From assembly GCA_021793515.1 (NCBI GenBank), contig JAJYSP010000019.1, positions 1 to 53,312 on the forward strand: a stretch of 53,312 bases of DNA, read 5' to 3'. Below the pieces are notes generated by a model. The model searched no databases. It was not told the DNA's origin and was given only the letters and a program-made list of their open reading frames with translations. Both the position numbers and the translations under genes were made by a program. Shown here in pieces: positions 36,346 to 45,015 of the stretch. Positions within the stretch are counted from its first letter, which is position 1; each line of letters opens with the position of its first letter. The DNA comes from Actinomycetes bacterium (GTDB lineage Bacteria; Actinomycetota; Acidimicrobiia; Acidimicrobiales; RAAP-2).

Positions 36346-37299
36346 TCAGCGCGGAGCGAGGCCGACGATGGCCTCCTCGAGCGTGACGCCCACCGGCACG
36401 ATCGCGATTGTTGGCATTGAGACGCCGGCCTCGACGTAGCGCTGGACGTGATCGCGACAGGCGTCGAACGAGCCGTGGATGATGAGCGCGTCGACGACGT
36501 CGTCGGGGATCGCCGCGTTGGCGAGTTTGCGGTCGCCCGCGGCCCAGGCGTCCCACATCGGCGTGAGTGCCTCGCCGCGACCGAGCCAGCGGTGGAACTC
36601 GGCGTAGGCGTTGACCGTGAGATACGAGGAGATCATCCGTCGTCCGACGGCCCGCGCGAGGTCGGCGTCCGCGGTGGGCACGACGAACAAGCGGGCCGCT
36701 ATGGCCTTGTCGAGACCCACCTCGGCCCGGCAGGTCGCAACGTCCTCGGCGGCTAGCCAGTTGAGGATCGCTCCGTCGGCGTCCGCGCCGGCCAGGTGCA
36801 GCATGGCCGGACGAAGCGCACCGAGCAGGATGCGAGGGCGCTCGACCACGGGTCGCGAGAGCTTGAAGCCGTGGACGCTGAAAGTGGGGAAGTCCTCGTC
36901 GATCTTCTCGCCGTCGAGTGCCCGATTCACGAAGCGCAGCACGTCGCGCGTGCGTGCGAACGGTCGCTCGTAGGTGATGCCGTTCCAGCGTTCGACGACC
37001 GGCTGGCTCGAAGCGCCGAGCCCGATGGTGAGCCGTTCCCCGGCCACCTCGGCGAGTGCGGCGATGGTCATCGCGAGCAGTCCCGGACCGCGGGTGAAGA
37101 CGGGTGCCACGGCGAGTCCGAGATTGAGTCGCGGCTCCCACGCTGCGGCGAGGGCGAGCGGCGTGAATCCGTCGGCTCCGTCGACCTCGGCCGACCACAC
37201 GTCGGTGTAGCCGAGATCGACCAGTCGCGAGTACCAGGTGCGGTGTTCGCCCAGTGGGACGCCGTCAAAGGGGATGGTGATGCCGTAGCGCGAGGTCAT
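36346..37299 (-). CDS. LLM-class F420-dependent oxidoreductase
   Basis: A 317-residue TIM-barrel flavin/F420 enzyme of the luciferase-like monooxygenase superfamily. The N-terminus YGITIPFDGVPLGEHRTWYSRLVDLGYTDVWSAEVDGADGF fits the F420-dependent branch in overall layout (shown here in parts: barrel strand 1, then the conserved W-S-A-E). Other signs are LNLGLAVAPVFTRGPGLLAM, RLTIGLGASSQPVVERWNG and VPVGV near the end. The substrate is unknown; actinobacteria carry dozens of such enzymes. The cofDE genes in the window supply the cofactor. It follows PPK2 by 21 bases and precedes ribC by 32 bases on the same strand. Confidence 0.88.
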   Translation of the reverse strand: MTSRYGITIPFDGVPLGEHRTWYSRLVDLGYTDVWSAEVDGADGFTPLALAAAWEPRLNLGLAVAPVFTRGPGLLAMTIAALAEVAGERLTIGLGASSQPVVERWNGITYERPFARTRDVLRFVNRALDGEKIDEDFPTFSVHGFKLSRPVVERPRILLGALRPAMLHLAGADADGAILNWLAAEDVATCRAEVGLDKAIAARLFVVPTADADLARAVGRRMISSYLTVNAYAEFHRWLGRGEALTPMWDAWAAGDRKLANAAIPDDVVDALIIHGSFDACRDHVQRYVEAGVSMPTIAIVPVGVTLEEAIVGLAPR

Positions 37300-37320
37300 G
37301 ACCCAGTGTGCCAGAACTCG

Positions 37321-38103
37321 CTAGTGGAGGTAGTCATCGCCGCGGGCCTGGGGCACGTGTACGCCGCGGCGCGCCAGGTCGTGCTCCCAACGGTGGATGA
37401 CCGTCTCGAGCACCGCCACGCGGGCGTAGTGCTTGTCCTCGGCGGCGATGATGTCCCAGTGGGCGTGGCCGTGGTCGGTCCAGTTCAGCATGTCGGCGAG
37501 CGCCTCGAGGTACGCCGGCCGTAGTCCGCGGTTGCGCCAGTCGTCCGGGGTCAGCTTCCAGTGCTTGAGCGGGTTTTTTGCGCGGTCGTTGAACCGTGAC
37601 AGCTGCTCGCCGTCCGAGATGTGCAGCCACAGCTTGACGATCGTCACCCCGTCGTTCACGAGTGAGCGCTCGAACTCGACGATCTCGTCGGCGGAGCGGC
37701 GCACGGTGTCCTGGTCGATCAGTCCCTCGACGCGTTCGACGAGGAGCCGGCCGTACCAGGACCGGTCGAAGACCGTCATCTCGCCCCAGCCCGGCAGGTT
37801 CGGCCAGAACCGCCAGAGGAAGTGGTGGCGCCGTTCCTCGTCGGTGGGCACGCTGATCGGAATGACTCGCACGTGACGCGGGTCCAGGGCGCCGGTGAGA
37901 CGGCGAATCGCGCCGCCCTTGCCGGCCGCGTCGAAGCCCTCGAAAAGCACCACGAGCCCGGGCCCGACCTCGTGGGGCTCGAGCAGCCCCGCCGTCAGCA
38001 GGCGAAGGTGCACGAGTCGGCGCTGGGCGCTGAGGATGCGCGACTCGGATTCCTCGCGCGAGAGTTTCGCCGAGAGGTCGATGCCATCAACGCCTTTGTT
38101 CAT
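37321..38103 (-). CDS. ppk2: Polyphosphate kinase 2 family protein
   Basis: A 260-residue P-loop kinase of the PPK2 family, which uses polyphosphate to phosphorylate nucleotides (or the reverse). Walker A is FEGFDAAGKGG (about 54-64), Walker B DRSWYGR (about 113-119), and the lid region includes RFNDRAKNPLKHWK. The conserved YLEALADMLNWTD and AAEDKHYARVAVLE segments follow. The length fits one-domain class I or III enzymes, so NDP or both NMP/NDP substrates are possible. The ATG has GGAGG only 3 bases upstream, and that GGAGG lies within a perfect inverted repeat. First gene of the minus-strand run LLM-ribC-thiolase. Confidence 0.94.
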   Translation of the reverse strand: MNKGVDGIDLSAKLSREESESRILSAQRRLVHLRLLTAGLLEPHEVGPGLVVLFEGFDAAGKGGAIRRLTGALDPRHVRVIPISVPTDEERRHHFLWRFWPNLPGWGEMTVFDRSWYGRLLVERVEGLIDQDTVRRSADEIVEFERSLVNDGVTIVKLWLHISDGEQLSRFNDRAKNPLKHWKLTPDDWRNRGLRPAYLEALADMLNWTDHGHAHWDIIAAEDKHYARVAVLETVIHRWEHDLARRGVHVPQARGDDYLH

Positions 38104-38106
38104 CGT

Positions 38107-38131
38107 CCTCCACGGTCGTCCACCGTGGAGG
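38107..38131 (-). promoter_or_regulatory. Perfect inverted repeat covering the ppk2 ribosome-binding site
   Basis: Arms CCTCCACGGT and ACCGTGGAGG (10 bases each, perfect) flank a 5-base spacer. On the minus strand the second arm contains the GGAGG ribosome site 3 bases before the ppk2 ATG, so an RNA hairpin would hide it. The repeat could instead be a dimeric protein operator: a TACCCT -10-like box (minus strand) touches its upstream arm. It is the most symmetrical intergenic element in the window. Confidence 0.7.
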
Positions 38132-38168
38132 GTATCGCACGAGGACCGGTCGGTGAGGGCGTGTTTCG

Positions 38169-38174
38169 TAGGAT
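38169..38174 (+). promoter_or_regulatory. Possible -10 box for the phosphodiester glycosidase gene
   Basis: TAGGAT stands 17 bases before the ATG at 38192. The leader would carry the strong GGAGGGAGGAG ribosome site. It faces away from ppk2, so the two genes diverge from this 88-base gap. Confidence 0.4.
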
Positions 38175-38191
38175 TGGTGGAGGGAGGAGCG

Positions 38192-39124
38192 ATGCGCGCG
38201 AGGATCTGGGTGGCGGCACTCGCCGTGGTGGCGCTGTCCCCGTCGATGGCGGCGACGGCGTCGGTGCGCGTGGCGCCGCAGCCGGTGTGTTTGCGCGGTT
38301 CGACCCCCGTGTCCGAGGGACCCGAGGCGATGTGTGCGCGGTGGCGACGGCTCGACCCGTGGTCGCGTGTGCCGACGGTGTTCGCTACCACCTTTCGGCC
38401 CGATCCGCACGCAACGACCGTCGTGTACGCCTCGTGGCTGCGTAGTTCAGCCTCGATCCTCGCGCTCTACCCGGGCTACCTGGGCCCAGGCGCGACGAAT
38501 CTCGCGCGCGGGCCCGAGGAGGTCCCACCCACGGCCCGTGGCCGGCTGCTCGCGACCTTCAACGCCGGCTTCTATGAGGCCGACAGCGCCGCCGGCTTCT
38601 ACGTGAATCGAACGCTCTACTTCCCGATGATTCGCGGTCTCGCGACGGTGGTGCGCTACACCAACGGCACGGTGAACGTGGTGAGTTGGGCCGGGGGACC
38701 GCGCCCGGGTGCGAACGTGGTCATGGCCCGACAGAATCTCCCGCTGCTGGTGGCCAGCGCGCGACCGACGGCCCTGAGCGCGAACAACGGCGCCTGGGGG
38801 TTGACCTTGCACGGAGCACCTGCGGTGTGGCGAACGGCGCTCGGCGTGGACGCGGCGGGCAACCTGATCTACGCGGCGGCCCCCAATCAGACGGCGGCGA
38901 GTCTCGCGCGGGTGATGGTGGACCTGCATTGCGTGCGGGCGATGGAACTCGACATCAACCCCGAGTGGCCGATCTTCGTTGCCTACGCGCGCCCGGGGGC
39001 GGGCGCGCCGTCATTGATCGTGCCCAATCCGAACCAGATCCCGAACCGGTTCCTCTATCCGAGCACGAAGGACTTCTTCGCGGTCTTCCAATCCACCAAC
39101 CCGGGTGAAGCGCAACCGTGGTAG
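38192..39124 (+). CDS. Secreted phosphodiester glycosidase (NAGPA domain) family protein
   Basis: A 310-residue exported protein. A signal peptide spans about 1-25, followed by a NAGPA-type domain (about 120-305): ARGRLLATFNAGFYEADSAAGF, WAGGPRPGANVVMARQNLPLLV, RTALGVDAAGNLIYAAA, and the late ARVMVDLHCVRAMELDINPEW in place of the usual AxxLDGGGS. The family removes GlcNAc from phosphodiesters or acts on wall teichoic-acid-like polymers. The conserved DGGGS is changed to ELDINPEW, so catalysis may differ. The ATG has a strong GGAGGGAGGAG site. The stop overlaps the GTG of the CapA gene, so the two are coupled. Confidence 0.83.
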   Translation: MRARIWVAALAVVALSPSMAATASVRVAPQPVCLRGSTPVSEGPEAMCARWRRLDPWSRVPTVFATTFRPDPHATTVVYASWLRSSASILALYPGYLGPGATNLARGPEEVPPTARGRLLATFNAGFYEADSAAGFYVNRTLYFPMIRGLATVVRYTNGTVNVVSWAGGPRPGANVVMARQNLPLLVASARPTALSANNGAWGLTLHGAPAVWRTALGVDAAGNLIYAAAPNQTAASLARVMVDLHCVRAMELDINPEWPIFVAYARPGAGAPSLIVPNPNQIPNRFLYPSTKDFFAVFQSTNPGEAQPW

Positions 39125-40257
39125 GGCGTCACGCGCTCACGAGCGGAGGACGGGCGTGGTTCGCCGGCGCCGTCGGGGTCCTCGTGATTACGGGCGTCGC
39201 CGTCGCCACGGTGGTGACGCGCACGACGACCGTCGTGACCACGACCACGTCGCCGACAATCCCGACCACTTCGCCAACGTCACTTGCGACCACCACGACG
39301 ACCATCGCGACCGTCACCATCGACGCCGTTGGCGACACCGAGCTCGGTAACACCCCGACGCTGCCGCCCGACCCGGCGAGCTACCTCGCGCCGCTTCGGC
39401 GATACCTCGACGCACCGATCGTGTTCGGCAACCTAGAGGGAACGATGACTGCGGCGACGCGTTCCAAGTGTCGACCGCACTCGGCGTACTGTTACGCCTT
39501 CAGGGTGCCGACGAGTTTTGCCCAGGACTACCGGGCGGTGGGTTTCACCGTGCTCAATAGCGCGAACAATCACGCCTACGACTACGGCGCCGCGGGGATC
39601 GCCAGTACGTCGAGGGCCCTCGCTCGGGCCGGGATCGTTGAGGCCGGCCTGCCCGGACAGATCGGCCTTGTGCACGAGGGCGCGCTCCGCGTCGCCTTCG
39701 TCGACTTCGCGCCCTACTACAACACCAACGACATGCTCGACCTCGCACAGGCCGCGACGCTGATCGCCGACGCGCACCGTGAGGCCCAGGTGGTGGTGGT
39801 CTACATGCACGCCGGCGCCGAGGGCCCCAACGCCGCCCACGTGACGCGTCACGTCGAGACCTTTGCCGGCGAGAACCGCGGCAACCCGTACCAATTCGCG
39901 CACGCCGCGATCGACGACGGCGCCGACCTCGTCATCGCCAGCGGCCCCCACGTGCTTCGCGGCCTCCAGTGGTATCGCGGCCACCTCATCGACTACAGCC
40001 TGGGGGACTTCGTCAACTACTACGACTTCGCCACCGTCGGGCCGCTCAAGTATTCGGCGGTCCTGCGCGTCACGCTCGGCGCGACCGGTTCATTTGTGTC
40101 CGGGCGCTTCACGTCCTTCGTGCTGACGAGTGCCGGACTACCCCAGTTCGATCCGTCCGGTGCCGCGGCGTCCTTCGTCAACCGGCTGTCGATACGCGAC
40201 TTCGGAGCGAGCGCGGCCATCATCGGACCGGCCGGAGTCATCAGTCCAGTTGGTTAA
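39118..40257 (+). CDS. CapA family protein (poly-gamma-glutamate/capsule biosynthesis type)
   Basis: A 379-residue protein with one membrane helix (about 12-33), then a Thr/Ser/Pro linker (about 35-65) and a metallophosphatase-fold PGA_cap domain (about 68-340). Motifs: VTIDAVGDTELGN, VFGNLEGTM (metal-site Asn), VLNSANNHAYDYG, VVVYMHAGAE (metal His) and ASGPHVLRGLQWYRGHLIDY, then SLGDFVNYYD. CapA-like proteins act in capsule or poly-gamma-glutamate handling, but related actinobacterial proteins may have other wall roles. The GTG start overlaps the previous stop by 7 bases; its end overlaps the convergent gene by 4 bases. Confidence 0.9.
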   Translation: MVGRHALTSGGRAWFAGAVGVLVITGVAVATVVTRTTTVVTTTTSPTIPTTSPTSLATTTTTIATVTIDAVGDTELGNTPTLPPDPASYLAPLRRYLDAPIVFGNLEGTMTAATRSKCRPHSAYCYAFRVPTSFAQDYRAVGFTVLNSANNHAYDYGAAGIASTSRALARAGIVEAGLPGQIGLVHEGALRVAFVDFAPYYNTNDMLDLAQAATLIADAHREAQVVVVYMHAGAEGPNAAHVTRHVETFAGENRGNPYQFAHAAIDDGADLVIASGPHVLRGLQWYRGHLIDYSLGDFVNYYDFATVGPLKYSAVLRVTLGATGSFVSGRFTSFVLTSAGLPQFDPSGAAASFVNRLSIRDFGASAAIIGPAGVISPVG

Positions 40258-40847
40258 CAGCCACCCCCGCCGGGCACCCCCGGGCCGAGGGCTGGGGCGT
40301 CGACGGTACCGACGTTCGTCGGTCGAGGATTCGGCCCCAGGTGTACGACGTACCACACGCCGCGCCAGGATATGAAGGAGAAGATCCCCACGGACCGCAC
40401 GGTGCCACCCTCGTGGTAGAGCAGGCGGACGCCGGGTAGGTGCCAGTACCCGATGCGGTTCTCACAGGCACCCGGTGGGATCCAGCTCATGTCAGCCAGG
40501 TTGACGCGATCGCCGATGAAAGAACCTGCGTCGAGCGTGGCTGCGTGGTACGCGGCGAGGTCGAGCCGATAGAAGGCCCACAGCCGGTCACGGAAGTCGG
40601 CGGCCGGGTCGTAGATGGCCTTTACCTGGACGTAGGCCGAAAGGGGGAAGAAGAGCGCGCCGGCCTGCGCCACGTCATTGGTCCGGATGGCGTGCCAGAG
40701 CTCACGTACCCGAATGGTGAGCGCCTTACCGGTCCAGGGCCGAGTCGTCTGGGGGAGCAAGTGATGACCTGATGCCCCAGCCGACACGGGCGCCAGCGTC
40801 AGGCCGATGGCGAGTGTCACGGCTGCGAGCCGGTGCAGCATCCTCAT
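40254..40847 (-). CDS. Secreted protein of unknown function
   Basis: A 197-residue protein with a clear signal peptide (about 1-26, basic start, hydrophobic core, AGA-S cleavage region). The mature part is compact and rich in aromatic residues (W, Y, F), with two Cys (in PPGACENRIGYW and at the very C-terminus, GGGGC). I do not recognise a known domain; it might be an NTF2-like fold from its helix-then-sheet pattern, but this is a guess. Its ATG overlaps the stop of the YfhO-like gene upstream (ATGA), so it is probably co-expressed with that membrane protein. The end overlaps capA by 4 bases in a TTAA. Confidence 0.75.
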   Translation of the reverse strand: MRMLHRLAAVTLAIGLTLAPVSAGASGHHLLPQTTRPWTGKALTIRVRELWHAIRTNDVAQAGALFFPLSAYVQVKAIYDPAADFRDRLWAFYRLDLAAYHAATLDAGSFIGDRVNLADMSWIPPGACENRIGYWHLPGVRLLYHEGGTVRSVGIFSFISWRGVWYVVHLGPNPRPTNVGTVDAPALGPGVPGGGGC

Positions 40848-43093
40848 TGGCGTACGTGCTCACCACGCCGCCGCCGCCGCAACCGCGGCCACGCGGGCAC
40901 GAGGAACAGCGCGAGGACCCCGAGTAGGAATCCGGCCGCGGCGGCCTCCTCGTGGGGCGGCAGGTAGGTGTAGGTGACCGTCGAGGACCCCGAGGGGAGC
41001 GCGATCGTCTGGTACACACCATCGGTGGTGGTCAGGGGGACCGACTGGCCATTCACGAACGCGTGCCAGCCCGGCATCATGAGTTCGCTGCGTACGAGGG
41101 TCCCCGGTGCCTTGCAGGTCGCCGTGGCCCGGTCGACGGCGGTGCTTGAAACCGTGCAGTTCGCGTTCGGTGAGGAGAAGAAGGGCGTGGTAGAGGGCAG
41201 TCGGTAGATGTCAGCGCGGAAGTCCGAGAAGACCAGCTTCACCCCGAGGTGCACGAGGGCACGACTCGGTGGCGCCACCGCGGGAAAGAGCAGGTACTGG
41301 ACGTCCGCCGCCTGATACGCGGCCAGATGGGTGACGAGTGCGTTCTCCTGTTCGACGATGCCGGTCATACCGCCCGCCACCATGTACTGACGCGGTGTGG
41401 CCATCCCAGGGTTCAGCTGGGTCGAGATGAGCTTCGCGAACGCCTCGGGGAAGGGCAGGTCGATGGCGTTGAGCGCGTTCAGGCTGTACTGCGAGCCCCA
41501 GTTCGGGTAGAGCACCGCGAAGTCGAGGAAGCGTGACTCGCCGAGGTGCTGCTGGAGGTAGGTGATCGGCGCCTGGTCGACGGTGACGACCTTGGGCGCC
41601 TCGGCCGTTGGAACAAAGAAGAACACGAGCGCCTCGCCCGCGAGCACGATGGCGAACAGGGTCGGGGCGACGCGGTGCTTCGAGAAGAAGCCGACGAGCA
41701 GGATCAAAGCGATAGCGATGAACGGCAGGGCGTCGAGCCCCATGAAGATTATGCGAGTGCGATGGGCGACTACGACGCCGGCGTTGGCCGGCGCCGCCCC
41801 TTCGGCCGACCAGATAGTGAGCAGCAAGCCGATCGTGGTCGTCACGAAGAAGAGCCGTCGTGTGGCGCTACTGGTGGCCAGGTCGGTGATGGCGAGGCCG
41901 GCGAGGACGACCACGGCCAACTCCAGGCTCGGCATCATGTAGCGCGACACGGCGATCTGGTTCACGTAGGGGATGAGGTTCCAGAGGGGGCGCACGTGCG
42001 CCACGTTGAACATGGCGAGTGTCGCGAGCAGGATCCAGGCGGCGAGCGCGATACGAAGTGGTCGGAGCCGGGGACCGAACAGACCCAAGATCGCCAGGGT
42101 CGACGAACCGGCGAGGAGGTAGCCCCCGATGCTGCCCCACGCGTAGACCGCGTTGTGGTTGCTGAAGATCGTGCCGTAGACGTACGGGTCGAGGAACATC
42201 GGCAGCGCCTGGTTCGGCAGCACTGCCGTGCCGTCGATGGAACCGACGTGGCTACCGATGTTCGCGACGCGTAGGAAATCGGCGAAGGCGACGACGACGG
42301 GCAGCGATAGGAGAACACCGACACCACCGCCGAGCACGACTCGTCGCAGGGCGAGCATCCGGCGCTCGCGTACCACCGAGAAGAGCCGGACGACTGCCCA
42401 CACGAGTGCGAGCAGTCCGTCGAGGAAGGCGACCTCGGGGAAGCCGGCGTAGAGCGAGAGCGCGAGCGCCGCCGCGATGACGTACCAGCCACCTCGTGCC
42501 CGACCGGCCACGCCGTCATAGACCATCTCGATGCCCAGGATCAGCATCGGCAGGAACGCGACCGGGTTGAGCACGGCGTTTCCGAGCCACGCGAATGTCC
42601 CGTTCAGGGCGAAGACCACACCGACCCCGGTTGCGACGCTCGTCGCCATCCCGAGGCGGCGTCCGAGGAAGTAGGTCGAGATCCCCGCGATGATCTCGAG
42701 GATCACGTGGAACAGGTACAGCCCATTGGGCAGGGCAAACACGAGCGTGAGGGGGAACAGCGAGGCCCCCTGCATCTCGCCGGCGAGTGGCTGACCGAGG
42801 CCCTCGTAGTAGTTCCACCACGGCAGGTGGCCGTGCAAGAGGTCCATCGCCGAGAGATGGCCGAACGGCTGGGTGATGTAGCCGACGTTGGGGTCAATCA
42901 TCGGACGTCCGCAGGTGACCCGACAGAGTGAGTGTGCGATGCCGCTCGTCCAGGCGATCGGGTTGTTGTTGGCCAGACCCGTCGTGTACATAGCGTTGCC
43001 CGCGAGCACCGCGATGACGATGACGATCAGGGGCCACGCCCACGAGGGCAGTCGTCGATTGGCCGCTCCTAGTCGGTTACGCAGCGAAATCAC
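40844..43093 (-). CDS. YfhO-like polytopic membrane protein
   Basis: A 749-residue membrane protein with about 13 helices, a first external loop with DLLHGHLPWWNYYEGLGQP (the YfhO pattern of a conserved W-N-x-x-x-G-x-P), and an external domain near the C-terminus (about 560-710) ending in MMPGWHAFVNGQ, the YfhO end motif. YfhO proteins in Gram-positives modify lipid-linked or teichoic-acid glycans with sugars; here a similar surface-glycan role is likely. The start is a GTG (complement of 43091-43093) with a leaderless-type promoter. Its stop overlaps the next ATG. Confidence 0.88.
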   Translation of the reverse strand: MISLRNRLGAANRRLPSWAWPLIVIVIAVLAGNAMYTTGLANNNPIAWTSGIAHSLCRVTCGRPMIDPNVGYITQPFGHLSAMDLLHGHLPWWNYYEGLGQPLAGEMQGASLFPLTLVFALPNGLYLFHVILEIIAGISTYFLGRRLGMATSVATGVGVVFALNGTFAWLGNAVLNPVAFLPMLILGIEMVYDGVAGRARGGWYVIAAALALSLYAGFPEVAFLDGLLALVWAVVRLFSVVRERRMLALRRVVLGGGVGVLLSLPVVVAFADFLRVANIGSHVGSIDGTAVLPNQALPMFLDPYVYGTIFSNHNAVYAWGSIGGYLLAGSSTLAILGLFGPRLRPLRIALAAWILLATLAMFNVAHVRPLWNLIPYVNQIAVSRYMMPSLELAVVVLAGLAITDLATSSATRRLFFVTTTIGLLLTIWSAEGAAPANAGVVVAHRTRIIFMGLDALPFIAIALILLVGFFSKHRVAPTLFAIVLAGEALVFFFVPTAEAPKVVTVDQAPITYLQQHLGESRFLDFAVLYPNWGSQYSLNALNAIDLPFPEAFAKLISTQLNPGMATPRQYMVAGGMTGIVEQENALVTHLAAYQAADVQYLLFPAVAPPSRALVHLGVKLVFSDFRADIYRLPSTTPFFSSPNANCTVSSTAVDRATATCKAPGTLVRSELMMPGWHAFVNGQSVPLTTTDGVYQTIALPSGSSTVTYTYLPPHEEAAAAGFLLGVLALFLVPAWPRLRRRRRGEHVRQ

Positions 43094-43099
43094 GGAGCC

Positions 43100-43105
43100 A
43101 GGCTA
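43100..43105 (-). promoter_or_regulatory. Leaderless-type -10 box for the YfhO-like operon
   Basis: The minus strand reads TAGCCT, then GGCTCC (6 bases), then GTG at 43093. No ribosome site is present. Confidence 0.5.
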
Positions 43106-43154
43106 CAAGAGGGGCGCCCCGGAGTCGGGTTGGTCCGTTCGTGACCCGGTCGCA

Positions 43155-44867
43155 TCAGCGGAAGCGGTAGTACATGGTCTCGCCGAGCAGGAGCAGGGAT
43201 TCGGGGAAGTACGGGTCCGAGAAGGTCCCGAAGATGTCCCAGCGGCGGATGAACCGATTCCGGTCGTCGAGTGGATCGAGCGATCCCCTCGATGAGCTCA
43301 CGTGGTGATAGAGCTGCACGTCCGGGGTGTAGACGACGTATCGGCCACTCACGTGACTGCGCAGGCAGATGTCGACGTCGTTCATCACGACCTTTAACTG
43401 CTCGTCCATGCCGCCGAGCTCGTTCCACCACGCGCGTTCGACCATTTGGACCGCCCCGGTGACCGCGGCGACGTCACGCGTGGCGTTGACGAAGCTGTCG
43501 GCGTGCCAGTAGTTGGAGTCGGTTCGAAGGTGTTGGGGATAGGGCGAGATGACGATGCTCTCGTGCTCCTTACGGCCGTCCTGGTCAAGTAGACAGGCGC
43601 CGACGAACCCGACGTCGGGCAACGCCGCTAGGGCGACGAGTCGCTCCAGCCAGTCGGGCGTGACCACGATCGTGTCGTTGTTGAGCGTGACCACGTAGTC
43701 GGCCGTCGCGTGGGCCACGCCTCGGTTGACGATGTGGGCGTAGTTGAAGGGGCCCGGGCACGGCACGACCTGGTAGGGGCACGCTTCGAAGTACGCGAGG
43801 GTCTCGGGGTCCACGGAGTCGTTGTCCAAGATGATGATGTTGTAGTTCGGGTACGTCGTCTTCTCGGTGATGGCGTTGATGCACTGTCGCATGAGGTCGA
43901 CGCGGTCGCGCGTGGGGATCACGATGTCGATCGAGGGCGCTGGTGTGGGCACCGCGACCTGCCACTTGACCAGACCGGGGAACGCCCCGGGTTCGACCGA
44001 CCCCACCCACCCACGACGATCGAGCGCGGCCTGGACGACGCGCAGCGTGTCAGCGTCGAGGTGCGACCGGTCAAAGGACGAGGTCCGCCGTCCGCTGAGT
44101 AGGAGCTCGGCGACGTGGTGGAACGTGGCATCGAGCTCGCTCAGCCGGAGAAAGAGGTCGTGTTCGTAGGCCCACCCCGCATCGCGAGAGAATCCGCCGA
44201 CGCGCCGGATCGCGTCCATACGGATCAGTGCCGGTCGACCGACGACGTTGTAGCTAAGCAGTGTGTGGGGACCCACGGCCGGACTCTTCAGCGTGGGGGC
44301 GTGCGGAGTCGGGCCGTACTCGTCCGCGAAGACCACGTCGTCCTCGTCTCGGGCGTGGGTGCGAAGTACCTCGCGCGCCAGCGTCACGTCACCGGCCGGG
44401 TCCGCGGAATCGGCGATCATCAGCCAGGTCGTGGTGGCACGACTCACCACGTCGTTAAGGGTCGCAATGAACTCGTCGGGGCTCGGGGCGCTCTCATCGA
44501 CGCGCACAATGGTGACGTCCGTGGCGGTGATCCCCGCCGCGGACCGCTCGGGCTGGTCGAGCAGGTACGGGCGGTAGTTGATGGGGAAGAACACTTCGTC
44601 GGGTGCTTCAACGACCACTTTGGTGGTCGGTTCGGGCTTGGTCGTGCCGCGCACCGCGCGGATCACCTTGAGGAGCGGACGTCCGAAGAAGCGCGCGACG
44701 CGGTAGCGACGGGTGTCCTCACCGAGCATTCGGCCGATCGTGCGGCGAATGCGGTTGCCCGACACCATGTGGATGTTGCCGTGGAACTGAGCCCACCGCC
44801 GACGAAGTTCTTCGTCGGTGATCACCGGTTTTGCCTCGTCTACGTCAAACTGACGGATCTCGAACAT
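43155..44867 (-). CDS. Family 2 glycosyltransferase with N-terminal extension
   Basis: A 570-residue protein. Residues about 300-520 are the GT2 domain: APSIDIVIPTRDRVDLMRQC, IIILDNDSVDPETLAYF, NYAHIVNRGVAHATADYV, metal site LNNDTIV (NND in place of DxD), and the late VMNDVDICLRSHVSGRY. The N-terminal 300 residues are a separate region with a second, incomplete GT2-like fold (FADEYGPTP, VGGFSRDAGWAYEHDLFLRL), as in rhamnosyl- and galactofuranosyl-type transferases. No membrane helix is visible, so it is probably cytoplasmic. The ATG has GAGGATGG about 6 bases upstream, and a TAAGTA box lies beyond. Confidence 0.9.
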   Translation of the reverse strand: MFEIRQFDVDEAKPVITDEELRRRWAQFHGNIHMVSGNRIRRTIGRMLGEDTRRYRVARFFGRPLLKVIRAVRGTTKPEPTTKVVVEAPDEVFFPINYRPYLLDQPERSAAGITATDVTIVRVDESAPSPDEFIATLNDVVSRATTTWLMIADSADPAGDVTLAREVLRTHARDEDDVVFADEYGPTPHAPTLKSPAVGPHTLLSYNVVGRPALIRMDAIRRVGGFSRDAGWAYEHDLFLRLSELDATFHHVAELLLSGRRTSSFDRSHLDADTLRVVQAALDRRGWVGSVEPGAFPGLVKWQVAVPTPAPSIDIVIPTRDRVDLMRQCINAITEKTTYPNYNIIILDNDSVDPETLAYFEACPYQVVPCPGPFNYAHIVNRGVAHATADYVVTLNNDTIVVTPDWLERLVALAALPDVGFVGACLLDQDGRKEHESIVISPYPQHLRTDSNYWHADSFVNATRDVAAVTGAVQMVERAWWNELGGMDEQLKVVMNDVDICLRSHVSGRYVVYTPDVQLYHHVSSSRGSLDPLDDRNRFIRRWDIFGTFSDPYFPESLLLLGETMYYRFR

Positions 44868-45015
44868 CAGCCATCCTCAGAAGTACTTACGCACCGCGTA
44901 AAAATCACCGCCCACGCTATCGGAGTGGACCGGTCCCGCCGTTACCCGATCGGTACGTCGCCACAACGTGACCTCGACTCCCCACTTGGGACCGCGCCCC
45001 AAGGGATCGCCGGAT

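Noticed and set aside
36314-37198. Long upstream extension of the riboflavin synthase frame
   Set aside because: The added residues are Arg-rich translations of the LLM gene in another frame; the ATG at 36313 has its own ribosome site and family homology begins just after it.
36796-37524. Plus-strand open frame across the LLM and ppk2 genes
   Set aside because: It spans the gap between two well-supported minus-strand genes and has no domain similarity.
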